Part shown: one piece after another, positions 55,816-64,000 of the stretch
Layout of the letters: every line of letters begins with the position of its first letter
Position numbering within the stretch: position 1 is the stretch's first letter
Source: an uncultured Lactobacillus sp.
GTDB taxonomy: Bacteria > Bacillota > Bacilli > Lactobacillales > Lactobacillaceae
Reading direction: 5' to 3'
Assembly (NCBI RefSeq): GCF_910589175.1
Contig: NZ_CAJURR010000002.1
Coordinates: 57,920-121,919, forward strand
DNA: 64,000 nucleotides
Position numbers and translations under genes: made by a program
The notes under the pieces: model-generated
What the model was told of the DNA's origin: nothing
Seen by the model: the letters and a program-made list of their open reading frames with translations, nothing else
Database searches by the model: none

Positions 55816-56556
55816 CTAAAATTCCATACTTTCTAAAAATTCTTCTGCTCTCTTTGTTTTGGGATGCTCAAAGAATTCTTTTCCTGGTGTGTCTTCTACA
55901 ATGGTTCCATTTTCTAAGAATAAGACTTGATCAGCAATCTGCTTGGCAAAGTTCATCTCGTGAGTAACGATGATCATGGTCATATGATCTTCATCCGATA
56001 ACTGCTTGATTAATTCTAGTACTCCTCTAACCATTTCTGGATCAAGAGAAGCAGTAACTTCATCAAATAGCATTAAATCAGGATGAAGAGCTAATGCACG
56101 AACAATTGCAATTCTCTGTTTTTGACCACCAGATAATTGTCGTGGATATGAATTTGCATACTGCTCTAAATGCACTCTTTTTAATAGAGCTTTTGCTTCT
56201 CTTTCAACCTCAGCCTTAGGTCTCTTCTGTACTTTCACTGGACCAAGCAAGATATTTTCTAAGACTGTCATATTTGGAAAAAGATCATAACTCTGAAAAA
56301 CCATCCCAATTTTTTGGCGAAGTTGCTGCCAATTCTTGGCAGTTGGAATTACTTTCTTTCCTTCAAAAATAATCGTGCCGCTCTTAAATTCTTCTAAACC
56401 ATTTAAACAGCGAAGTAAGGTACTTTTACCAGATCCAGAAGGTCCAAGTAATGTTAATACCTCTCCCTTATTTAGAGAAAAAGAAATATCATGTAATACT
56501 TGCTTATTTCCATAAAACTTGTTTAAATCTTCAACTTCTAATATTTTTTCAGTCAT
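55816..56556 (-). CDS. Polar amino-acid ABC transporter, ATPase
   Basis: The 246-aa GlnQ-like ATPase has Walker A LLGPSGSGKSTLLRC (about 33), Q-loop VFQSYDLFPNMTV, signature LSGGQKQRIAIVRALA (about 140), Walker B LMLFDEVTASLDPE and H-loop IVTHEMNFA. It powers the permease pair upstream. D in the Walker B is followed by E-V-T-A, normal for this class. Confidence 0.94.
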   Translation of the reverse strand: MTEKILEVEDLNKFYGNKQVLHDISFSLNKGEVLTLLGPSGSGKSTLLRCLNGLEEFKSGTIIFEGKKVIPTAKNWQQLRQKIGMVFQSYDLFPNMTVLENILLGPVKVQKRPKAEVEREAKALLKRVHLEQYANSYPRQLSGGQKQRIAIVRALALHPDLMLFDEVTASLDPEMVRGVLELIKQLSDEDHMTMIIVTHEMNFAKQIADQVLFLENGTIVEDTPGKEFFEHPKTKRAEEFLESMEF

Positions 56557-56559
56557 CCC

Positions 56560-57237
56560 TTACGCCTCGTTTCTCTTACTCAATCGTTTTGCCCAAAGTG
56601 ATAAAGGATAATCAACGATGAAGTATAAGAAGAAAATCAATCCATATACCCAAAAAACACCGTTAGGATTAGTTTGATTATTTGCTTCAACAATTTGTTG
56701 TCCAACATTGATAACATCCATAACACTGATCATCATCAATAAAGAGGTTGTTTTAATTACTCTTGTAGCTAAATTAATTGTTGCAGGTAATTCTAATTGA
56801 AAAGCTTGCGGTAATAAGACATAGATAAATAATTGCCACTTGTTTAAGCCAAGAGCCAAGCCTGATTCCCGTTGAATTTTTGGTACCGAAATCAACGCCC
56901 CACGAACAATATCACTAAATTCAGCTGAAACCCATAAAGCAAATGCAATCACAGCCATGACAGATGCCGGCCAATTCAAGTTAAATTGTCTAGGCAAAAT
57001 ATAATAGAACAAGAACAATAAAACTACGGTTGGCACTATTCTGAAGAATTCTAGATATATTCTAAAAATCACTTTTACTAAGCGACTTTTCGATGTTCTT
57101 AAAACACCAAATAATGCCCCTAGTGCCAAGCCAATTATTAAAGAAAGAACTGCAATCCAAACACTTGTCCAGAGACCACCCAGCAAACGGGTAAGGTTTC
57201 TTCCTTCGAATAAAACATTAATCCCCGAATGTCCCAT
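56560..57237 (-). CDS. Polar amino-acid ABC transporter permease 2
   Basis: This His/Glu/Gln-type permease (225 aa from ATG 57237, SD AAGGAGAG) has about five membrane segments and the EAA-like loop ALGLNKWQLFIYVLLPQAFQ (near 145). It overlaps the first permease gene by 20 bases. Together they form the membrane channel. Confidence 0.92.
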   Translation of the reverse strand: MGHSGINVLFEGRNLTRLLGGLWTSVWIAVLSLIIGLALGALFGVLRTSKSRLVKVIFRIYLEFFRIVPTVVLLFLFYYILPRQFNLNWPASVMAVIAFALWVSAEFSDIVRGALISVPKIQRESGLALGLNKWQLFIYVLLPQAFQLELPATINLATRVIKTTSLLMMISVMDVINVGQQIVEANNQTNPNGVFWVYGLIFFLYFIVDYPLSLWAKRLSKRNEA

Positions 57238-57877
57238 AGCGAACTCTCCTTTCAAGCCAAGTTAATAATAAAGATAGTGGAATTAAAATTATTGCATACG
57301 CAATCACTAAGACAAATAGATATTCATTTGAATGGTAGTACAAACCAATCAAATCTAATGCTGTATTAGTTAATTCCGGAATAGCAATTACTGAAAAAAT
57401 TGATGTTTCCTTAATTAAGAAAATAATATTTGCGGCAATCGCTGGAACGCTTAAAGCAAAGCCTTGTGGAAAGACTACATAACGGGCTAATTGCCATTTT
57501 GACATTCCAATTGCTTCACCAGATTCAATTTGATTTTTACTAATTCCATCAAATCCACCAGTAAATCCTTCCGCCATATAAGCTCCACCTAAAAATACTA
57601 AACCGATTAAACCACAAGTAATGGCGCTCATCTTTAATCCAATTACCGGAAAAGCATAGTATAAGAAGAAAAGCTGTATTAATAACGGTGTATTTCTTGC
57701 AAGCTCAACATATGCACTTACGATCTTATCAATTACAGGAACATGAAAATATTGAATCAAGCTACAACAGAGCCCAACCACCATCGCTCCACTAATTCCC
57801 ACAAAGGACATCCAGACTGTTACCTGGAAGCCTTTGATAAATTGTGGCAAACTTTGCTGAATAATTGCCCAACTCAT
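57218..57877 (-). CDS. Polar amino-acid ABC transporter permease 1
   Basis: A 219-aa permease starting at ATG 57877 (SD GAAGGGA); the TTG at 57895 is less likely. ELARNTPLLIQLFFLYYAFP is the family's typical N-terminal signature and GEAIGMSKWQLARYVVFPQG its EAA loop. First gene of the operon, driven by a consensus promoter at 57914-57942. Confidence 0.92.
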   Translation of the reverse strand: MSWAIIQQSLPQFIKGFQVTVWMSFVGISGAMVVGLCCSLIQYFHVPVIDKIVSAYVELARNTPLLIQLFFLYYAFPVIGLKMSAITCGLIGLVFLGGAYMAEGFTGGFDGISKNQIESGEAIGMSKWQLARYVVFPQGFALSVPAIAANIIFLIKETSIFSVIAIPELTNTALDLIGLYYHSNEYLFVLVIAYAIILIPLSLLLTWLERRVRYGTFGD

Positions 57878-57913
57878 ATTTTCCCTTCTTTCCAAAAATA
57901 AGTAACTGGTAAT

Positions 57914-57942
57914 ATTATAGACTTACTTTAAATCAGTTACAA
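57914..57942 (-). promoter_or_regulatory. Promoter of amino-acid ABC operon
   Basis: Minus strand TTGTAA (57942-57937), a 17-base spacer and TATAAT (57919-57914), about 37 bases before the first permease start. No riboswitch or T-box is visible in the short leader. Confidence 0.75.
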
Positions 57943-57993
57943 TAGGTAAGTATATTACTTTCTTATATACTACTATTCATTTTTGTTATAGTA

Positions 57994-58033
57994 AAAAACC
58001 TTGAGGCAATATTGCTATTACCACAAGGTTTTT
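57994..58033 (-). terminator. Terminator of the dnaG-rpoD operon
   Basis: AAAACCTTG (57994-58003 region) pairs with CAAGGTTTT (58025-58033), with T6 on the minus strand. It lies shortly after the rpoD stop codon. Confidence 0.85.
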
Positions 58034-58049
58034 AATGTTAACTCTTATC

Positions 58050-59168
58050 CTAGTCTAAGAAGTCTTTTAATTGATTTGAACGACTTGGGTGACGTAACTT
58101 ACGCAAAGCCTTAGCTTCAATCTGTCTGATACGTTCACGAGTTACTCCAAATACTTTACCAACTTCTTCTAGAGTACGAGTACGTCCATCATCAAGACCA
58201 AAACGTAAACGTAAAACATTCTCTTCACGATCAGTTAAAGTATCAAGTACTTCTTCAAGTTGTTCTTTTAACAATTCATATGAAGCATGTTGTTCAGGAC
58301 TAGTTGCATCCTTATCTTCGATAAAGTCACCTAGATGAGAATCATCTTCTTCACCAATTGGTGTTTCAAGAGAAACTGGTTCTTGTGCAATCTTCAAGAT
58401 TTCACGAACCTTATCAGTTGGCATATCCATTTCGGCACCAATTTCTTCTGGAGTTGGTTCTCTTCCCAAATCTTGCAAAAGTTGTCTTTGAATTCTGATC
58501 AACTTATTAATTGTTTCAACCATGTGAACTGGAATACGGATTGTTCTAGCTTGGTCAGCAATTGCACGAGTAATTGCTTGTCTAATCCACCAAGTTGCAT
58601 AAGTTGAAAACTTAAATCCTAAACGATAATCGAATTTGTCAACGGCCTTCATCAAGCCCATGTTACCTTCTTGAATTAAGTCTAAGAAGGACATACCCCG
58701 ACCAACATAACGTTTAGCAATAGAAACTACCAAACGTAAGTTAGCTTCAGCTAATTCTTGCTTAGCTTCTTCATCGCCTGATTCAATTCTCTTAGCCAAG
58801 GCAATTTCTTGATCGGCATTTAATAATGAAACACGTCCGATTTCCTTCAAATACATCCGGACTGGATCATTCATTCTTACGCTTGAAGGTGCTGACATAT
58901 CTTTTAATTCAGCCTTCTCAACGTCTTTTTGCTTCTTTAAAGCTAATTTTGAAGGTTCACCATTTTCATCAACAATACTAATTCCATTGTCTTCAAATTC
59001 TTGAACTAGTTGATCTACCGCTTTTCCTTGAAGATCATATGGCTTAATTAGTTGAGCAGTAAATTCTTTTTCAGTAATTTGTTTGTCTTTTTTAACTTCC
59101 TTAACAACTTCCTTGACCTTTTTATCAAGTGTCATTGTTGTTTCTTTGGTAGTCTTACTCTCTGCCAT
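58050..59168 (-). CDS. rpoD: Primary sigma factor
   Basis: This 372-aa housekeeping sigma factor directs RNA polymerase to -10/-35 promoters. After a basic region 1.1, [16 protein letters not shown] is region 1.2, then [20 protein letters not shown] (2.1-2.2), [20 protein letters not shown] (2.3-2.4), region 3, and the 4.2 helix-turn-helix [20 protein letters not shown]. It follows dnaG by 15 bases, the conserved macromolecular-synthesis order. Confidence 0.97.
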   Translation of the reverse strand: MAESKTTKETTMTLDKKVKEVVKEVKKDKQITEKEFTAQLIKPYDLQGKAVDQLVQEFEDNGISIVDENGEPSKLALKKQKDVEKAELKDMSAPSSVRMNDPVRMYLKEIGRVSLLNADQEIALAKRIESGDEEAKQELAEANLRLVVSIAKRYVGRGMSFLDLIQEGNMGLMKAVDKFDYRLGFKFSTYATWWIRQAITRAIADQARTIRIPVHMVETINKLIRIQRQLLQDLGREPTPEEIGAEMDMPTDKVREILKIAQEPVSLETPIGEEDDSHLGDFIEDKDATSPEQHASYELLKEQLEEVLDTLTDREENVLRLRFGLDDGRTRTLEEVGKVFGVTRERIRQIEAKALRKLRHPSRSNQLKDFLD

Positions 59169-59183
59169 GTAAAAAAGCCCCCT

Positions 59184-60995
59184 CTAAAACTTCTTTCTTC
59201 TTAACGCAATTACTTTTTGCGCTATTTCAAGCTCTAAACTATTGTCTTGTTTTCTTTGAGCATCCTTCAATTGATTAAGCAAATCATTTAATTGCTGATC
59301 AATCTTACTTTTTTCCAATGCCCGCAATTGATCATCTAATTCGCGCTTAGAATAATCTGGAGGCATTGAAATCATCTCCATATTAATAATTATACCTTGA
59401 AGTTCTTCAGGAATAAAATCAATGAAGCCAGTAACATCTGCCCCTTCATGAGTCTGATGGTACTTTAACCAAAATTCTGCTAATTTTGCATAACGTTCAT
59501 CCGGAAACAAGAATTGCTGACTCAATAAGTAATCCCTTGCTTCATCACTATGTATGAATAGATAAAGCAAGCGATCAAGAGCAGGATTCCTTGTCTCAAG
59601 GTCAGTACCTGCTTGCTCTTCTTTAGGCTCACTAAGCTGATCTATTGGAAGTGATTTAGGAGCTTGATAAGCTTGCTGATGATTCTTTGCACGCTGTAAT
59701 TTACGTCTTTCACGCACAAAAGTTACTTTTAATGATTCACGAGTAACTCCAGTTTGGCGTGCTAATTTATCAAGATACAAATCTGCCGCAACTGGATCAT
59801 TCAGGCCAGCAATCATTTGTACACTAGCCGTAATATATCCTAGCTTCTCTCGATCATTATGTAAATTATATTGATTAGCTAATCTTTCAAGTAGAAAATC
59901 CATCGAGCTAAGTGCACCAGCAACCTCTGCTTGATACTTTTCGACTCCATATTTCTTTACATACTCATCTGGATCGAGATTTTCGGGTAAAACAATTATT
60001 CCTAAATTGAATCCCTGTACTTGCCCAAATAACTTCGTTGCTCTTTCAGCAGCATGAATGCCGGGCGGATCTCCATCATAATTAATTAAGATATTGGGAG
60101 TGATTCGTCTCAGCATATATACTTGTTCCGTGGTTAAGCTGGTTCCCATCGAAGCAACACCAGACTGAATACCAGCCTTATAAGCAGCAATTACATCCAT
60201 ATATCCTTCGTAAAGAATTAAATGTTTTTCACTTCTTGCCGCTTTTTTTGCCTCAGCAAAGTGAAACAGTAATTTAGATTTATTAAAAATCTTAGTTTCT
60301 GGACTATTCATATATTTAGCAATAGTTTTATCATTACTAATTCGTCGCCCAGAAAATCCTACTGTATAGCCTGATTCATCTCCTAAGGGAAACATTAATC
60401 GATCACGAAAACGATCAAATAATTGTCCATCTTGTGATTCTACAAATAAACCACTTTCTCGCAGTTCATCATCTGTATAACCTTCTTGACGAAGATAAGT
60501 TAATAAAATTGTATCGTTATCAGGCGCATACCCCACCTTAAAATGCTCTAATAGGTCATTAGTTAATTCACGTTTTTGAGCATATTCAAGTGCTCTTTCA
60601 CCCACTTTAGTGGTTAGCAAAATATGTTGGTAAAATTCTGTTACTTGCCGATACATCTTCTTTAACGGGCTAAGTGGCTTTACCGCTTCACCGTAGCCTT
60701 CTGGCATATGAAGATGGGCCAATTCAGCAACTTTTCTTACACTTTCAGGAAAAGTCAGATGATCCTGATACATTAAGAATTTAAATACGTTTCCGCCTTT
60801 ACCACATCCAAAGCATTTAAAAAACTGTTTTCCTTCATTAACAGTAAAAGAAGGCGTTTTTTCTTGATGGAAAGGGCAAAGTCCTAAATAATCTTTACCT
60901 TTTTTTTCTAAAGAGACATATTGACTTATTACATCCACAATATCGACAGAGTTTCTAACTTCATCGATAAATTGTTCAGGAATACGTCCTGCCAT
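59184..60995 (-). CDS. dnaG: DNA primase
   Basis: This 603-aa primase makes RNA primers at replication forks. The zinc domain is CPFHQEKTPSFTV...CFGCGKGG (about 41-67); the TOPRIM core includes LILYEGYMDVIAAYKAGIQS (about 255) and INYDGDPPGIHAAERATKLF (about 305); the C-terminal part binds helicase. ATG 60995 is preferred over an upstream TTG. Upstream of rpoD in one operon with glyQS nearby. Confidence 0.96.
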   Translation of the reverse strand: MAGRIPEQFIDEVRNSVDIVDVISQYVSLEKKGKDYLGLCPFHQEKTPSFTVNEGKQFFKCFGCGKGGNVFKFLMYQDHLTFPESVRKVAELAHLHMPEGYGEAVKPLSPLKKMYRQVTEFYQHILLTTKVGERALEYAQKRELTNDLLEHFKVGYAPDNDTILLTYLRQEGYTDDELRESGLFVESQDGQLFDRFRDRLMFPLGDESGYTVGFSGRRISNDKTIAKYMNSPETKIFNKSKLLFHFAEAKKAARSEKHLILYEGYMDVIAAYKAGIQSGVASMGTSLTTEQVYMLRRITPNILINYDGDPPGIHAAERATKLFGQVQGFNLGIIVLPENLDPDEYVKKYGVEKYQAEVAGALSSMDFLLERLANQYNLHNDREKLGYITASVQMIAGLNDPVAADLYLDKLARQTGVTRESLKVTFVRERRKLQRAKNHQQAYQAPKSLPIDQLSEPKEEQAGTDLETRNPALDRLLYLFIHSDEARDYLLSQQFLFPDERYAKLAEFWLKYHQTHEGADVTGFIDFIPEELQGIIINMEMISMPPDYSKRELDDQLRALEKSKIDQQLNDLLNQLKDAQRKQDNSLELEIAQKVIALRRKKF

Positions 60996-61018
60996 CAATG
61001 GATCATCCCAATCAATTA

Positions 61019-63091
61019 TTATTTAATTACTAATTTACTTAAGTCACCCATTCGATCAGCTAAGTTATTAATCTTTAATAATTGAGCCAAACGATTATTC
61101 TTTACCTTTTCATCCTTATCGAGAATCATATTACTTTCAAAGTAATTATTAATTACCGGTTGTAATTCTACAAAGCCTTTATAAAGATCGGCAATACTCA
61201 AATCAGTATTTTCCTCTAATGCATTTACACCAGCATATAATTCTTCTTCACTAACATCTTGGAAAAGACTTTCATCAATGTTATTAGCATTTCTATATTT
61301 TGCTTTCTTCAAAATATTAGTAATTCTAGTCAAACTTTCAACTACTGGCTTAAAGTCAGCATCATCATGGTGCATTTGCAAGGTCTTAGCAGCAGCCAAA
61401 ATTTGAATTGGATCTTGTTGACTAGATGCAAGAACAGCGTCAATTACATCATAGTCATACTTTTCAACTTGTAATTGTTGCTTTACACGATCACGAATAA
61501 AGTCGGCAATTTCATTTTCAGCTTCAGCATCCTTAGGTAACTTAGCTGCAGTCTTACCTGATAGTAATTGAATCAATTCTGGTAAAACATCCTTAATAGG
61601 AAGTGACCAACCTTCGTTCAATAAGATTCTTACAATTCCGTATGCGTTTCTTCTTAATGCATATGGGTCATTAGATGAGGATGGAATCATACCTGCACCG
61701 AAGAAGGAAATGATTGTATCAAGTTTATCTGCGATTGAAAGTAATGAACCTACAGTAGTACTTGGTAATTCACCTTCAGCACTAGTTGGCATATAACTTT
61801 CTTTAATTGCTACACTAGCATTTTCATCTTCACCAATTAAACGTGCATAGTGCATTCCCATGACACCTTGTAATTCAGCAAATTCACCGACCATTGAAGT
61901 AACAAGATCAAATTTATAGATATCACTAACTCGGTCAAAGTCTTTCATTTCAGTATCTGAAACATTAAACTTCTTACCAAGGTAATCACCAATAATTTGA
62001 ACGCGTGCCATATGTTCAGCTACTGAACCAATCTTATCATGGAAAGATACGTTCTTAAGCTTATCAACGAAGTGAGCTAATGGGTACTTCTTATCTTCAT
62101 CATAGAAGAATTGAGCATCATCTAAACGAGCAACAAGAACTTTTTCATTACCAGCAATGACATTGTCTAAGTATTCACTATTTCCATTTCTAACTGAAAT
62201 GAAGTGATTAATTAATTTGCCGTTTTCATCATAAACTTCAAAATATCTTTGATTATCCTTCATTGAAGTGATTAATACTTCATCTGGAATGTTTAAGTAT
62301 TTTTCATCAAAAGAACCAGCAAATACAGTTGGATATTCAACCAAATTAGTAACTTCTTCAAGTAAGCCCTTATCAATATTAACTTTCCAGTTATGTTGAG
62401 CAACGAGTTCTTGAATTTGATTAAGAATCATACCCTTACGTTCATCAGCGTTAGCAATTACGTATTGGCTCTTTAATGCCTCTTCATAATCATCGGCGTT
62501 AGCTAATACAACACTATCGCCTAAGAAACGATGACCTTGAGTTTTACGACCAGCTACTACATCTAGTAACTTAACTGGCACTACTTCACTGCCAAGTAAA
62601 GAAACCATCCAATGAATTGGACGAACAAATTCGAAGTCGTAGCTACCCCAGCGCATCTTAGTTGGGAAAGTCATTGCTTTCACAATATCACTCATTCCCA
62701 TTAAAATATCAGCAGCTTTTTTACCTTCTTTTTGAACATGAACATAAGCATATTCAGTGCCCTTAAGCTCTTCAAAGTAAATATCATCAGTAGTCATCCC
62801 TTGACCACGAACAAATCCTTGAGCAGCTTTTGTCCAATTGCCATCTTTATCTTGAGCAATCTTCTTAGCTGGGCCCTTTTTCACTTCATCAATATCTTCT
62901 TGTTTTTCAGCTAAATCTTCAACTAAAATCGTTAAACGACGTGGAGTTGAATAAGTCTTAATATCTTTAAAGGACAAACCATTTTCCTTTAAATACTTTT
63001 TAGTACGATCAGCTAATTGCTTAACACTTTTAGAAACAACGTGAGCTGGCATTTCTTCAGTGCCAATTTCAAATAAATAATCTTTAGTCAT
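61019..63091 (-). CDS. glyS: Glycyl-tRNA synthetase beta subunit
   Basis: This 690-aa subunit begins [20 protein letters not shown], a hallmark of GlyS, and includes [20 protein letters not shown] and the HD-like region, with an anticodon-binding-like C-terminus ending [20 protein letters not shown]. It pairs with the alpha subunit to charge tRNA-Gly. Its start overlaps the glyQ stop by eight bases. Confidence 0.97.
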   Translation of the reverse strand: MTKDYLFEIGTEEMPAHVVSKSVKQLADRTKKYLKENGLSFKDIKTYSTPRRLTILVEDLAEKQEDIDEVKKGPAKKIAQDKDGNWTKAAQGFVRGQGMTTDDIYFEELKGTEYAYVHVQKEGKKAADILMGMSDIVKAMTFPTKMRWGSYDFEFVRPIHWMVSLLGSEVVPVKLLDVVAGRKTQGHRFLGDSVVLANADDYEEALKSQYVIANADERKGMILNQIQELVAQHNWKVNIDKGLLEEVTNLVEYPTVFAGSFDEKYLNIPDEVLITSMKDNQRYFEVYDENGKLINHFISVRNGNSEYLDNVIAGNEKVLVARLDDAQFFYDEDKKYPLAHFVDKLKNVSFHDKIGSVAEHMARVQIIGDYLGKKFNVSDTEMKDFDRVSDIYKFDLVTSMVGEFAELQGVMGMHYARLIGEDENASVAIKESYMPTSAEGELPSTTVGSLLSIADKLDTIISFFGAGMIPSSSNDPYALRRNAYGIVRILLNEGWSLPIKDVLPELIQLLSGKTAAKLPKDAEAENEIADFIRDRVKQQLQVEKYDYDVIDAVLASSQQDPIQILAAAKTLQMHHDDADFKPVVESLTRITNILKKAKYRNANNIDESLFQDVSEEELYAGVNALEENTDLSIADLYKGFVELQPVINNYFESNMILDKDEKVKNNRLAQLLKINNLADRMGDLSKLVIK

Positions 63092-64000
63092 TGTTTTGCC
63101 CCGCTTTCTTAGTTTCTTCTTGGTGCTTTAATAATGGGAAGCCACGTTTTTCACGCTCTTCAACAAATCCCTTAGCAGCAAGATGAGCTAAGTTTCTAAT
63201 TCTTGATAAGTAACCCGCTCTTTCAGTAACTGAAACTGCACCGCGTGCATCCAGCAAGTTAAAGGTATGACTACATTTTAAGATGTAATCATAAGCTGGA
63301 TGAATTAGATTTTGACTCAACAAACGCTTAGCAGTAGCTTCGTAAATATCAAAAAACTTAAGTAATTGTTCTTGATCACTTTCTTCAAAAGCATACTTAG
63401 AATGTTCATATTCTGGTTGCTTGAAGATATCACGATACTTAACTCCATCGCCCCATTCAAGATCAAAAACTGAATTTACATCTTGAATGTAAGAAGCAAG
63501 ACGTTCTACACCATATGTGATTTCGCTCATTGTTGGTTTAACATCAAGTTCACCCACTACTTGGAAGTAAGTAAATTGAGATACTTCCATTCCGTCAAGC
63601 CATACTTCCCAACCAACACCGGCACATCCCATAGATGGATTAGCCCAGTTATCTTCAACAAATCGAATATCATGTTCAAGAGGTTCAATACCCAATACTC
63701 TTAAACTATCTAAGTAATATTGTTGAATATCCTTTGGTGCAGGCTTAATAACTACTTGGAATTGGTGGTGTTGGTATAAACGATTAGGGTTATCACCATA
63801 TCGACCATCAGCAGGTCTTCTTGAAGGTTCAACATAACAAGCTGCCCAAGGTTCTGGTCCAACAGCACGTAAAAATGTATATGGACTCATTGTCCCGGCA
63901 CCTTTTTGTTCATCATATGAAGGCATAATCATACAACCTTTAGAGGCCCAGAACTGTTCCAATTTAAAAATCATATCCTGGATATTCAGTTTTTCTGACA
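63084..64000 (-). CDS. glyQ: Glycyl-tRNA synthetase alpha subunit (cut by one base)
   Basis: The window ends within the start codon: the last two bases read TG, preceded presumably by A outside, giving [20 protein letters not shown]. Visible sequence covers about 305 aa with [40 protein letters not shown] and [11 protein letters not shown], all typical of class II GlyQ. It forms the catalytic alpha2beta2 enzyme with GlyS downstream. Confidence 0.96.
   Translation of the reverse strand, partial: SEKLNIQDMIFKLEQFWASKGCMIMPSYDEQKGAGTMSPYTFLRAVGPEPWAACYVEPSRRPADGRYGDNPNRLYQHHQFQVVIKPAPKDIQQYYLDSLRVLGIEPLEHDIRFVEDNWANPSMGCAGVGWEVWLDGMEVSQFTYFQVVGELDVKPTMSEITYGVERLASYIQDVNSVFDLEWGDGVKYRDIFKQPEYEHSKYAFEESDQEQLLKFFDIYEATAKRLLSQNLIHPAYDYILKCSHTFNLLDARGAVSVTERAGYLSRIRNLAHLAAKGFVEEREKRGFPLLKHQEETKKAGQNND

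Overview
The window is AT-rich Gram-positive DNA with strong AGGAGG-type ribosome binding sites. Host genes such as pepT, trmK, rpoD, dnaG, glyS/glyQ, a YtrA-type GntR/ABC operon and a lactobacillus-specific LBP_cg2779-like gene point to a Lactobacillus of the johnsonii/gasseri group. The species is inferred from gene content and protein style; no search was run. A complete-looking siphovirus-type prophage of about 45.5 kb (about 6607-52164) sits in the 3' end of pepT.

Left host flank (1-6606): the N-terminus of an exported or membrane protein, a SAM-methyltransferase-like protein, a degraded stretch with two gene remnants, a HigB/HigA toxin-antitoxin pair behind a palindromic promoter, a signal peptidase I, an LBP_cg2779-like protein, and a GntR-ATPase-permease-permease operon with a clear operator. 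Next come the original terminator and the displaced original last codons of pepT. Right host flank (52093-64000): pepT (rebuilt by the phage), a Nif3-family gene, trmK, a polar amino-acid ABC transporter (two permeases, ATPase, lipoprotein), and rpoD, dnaG, glyS and glyQ (glyQ cut by one base at the window edge).

Prophage layout. Next to the left attachment site is a small independently promoted cassette (47, 32 and 61 aa proteins). Late genes run leftward on the minus strand: ArpU-like activator, terS, terL, portal, a Prp-type cysteine protease, minor head protein with a toxin-like tail domain, scaffold, decoration-like protein, capsid E-type major capsid protein, connectors, major tail protein, tail chaperones G and GT (programmed -1 frameshift), tape measure, Dit-like protein, a 1624-aa tail/receptor-binding protein, LLH-type holin and GH25 lysin. 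Early genes, also on the minus strand (46904-32839), include Cro, a Rha antirepressor, Sak4-like ATPase, an HNH homing-type endonuclease, SF2 helicase, tandem Cse60-like protein, DUF669, D5 primase-helicase, an iteron-rich putative origin, and many very small proteins. The lysogeny module (plus strand, 48378-52000) has CI, an ImmA-like metallopeptidase, membrane proteins, an Ltp-like superinfection-exclusion protein and a tyrosine integrase. It is preceded by a second XRE regulator and a frameshifted DUF4145 gene.

The most interesting system is a self-contained maturation circuit. The phage encodes its own homologue of Prp, the Firmicute protease that trims ribosomal protein L27. Three unrelated phage structural proteins (scaffold, major capsid protein, major tail protein) carry the same N-terminal L-x-L-D-[LI]-Q-R-F-A motif, which matches the Prp recognition site except that R replaces the usual F. 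Other notable points are silent replacement of the pepT tail at integration, symmetric integrase arm sites, an inverted-iteron origin, and a structured RNA beside int with an antisense-oriented terminator.
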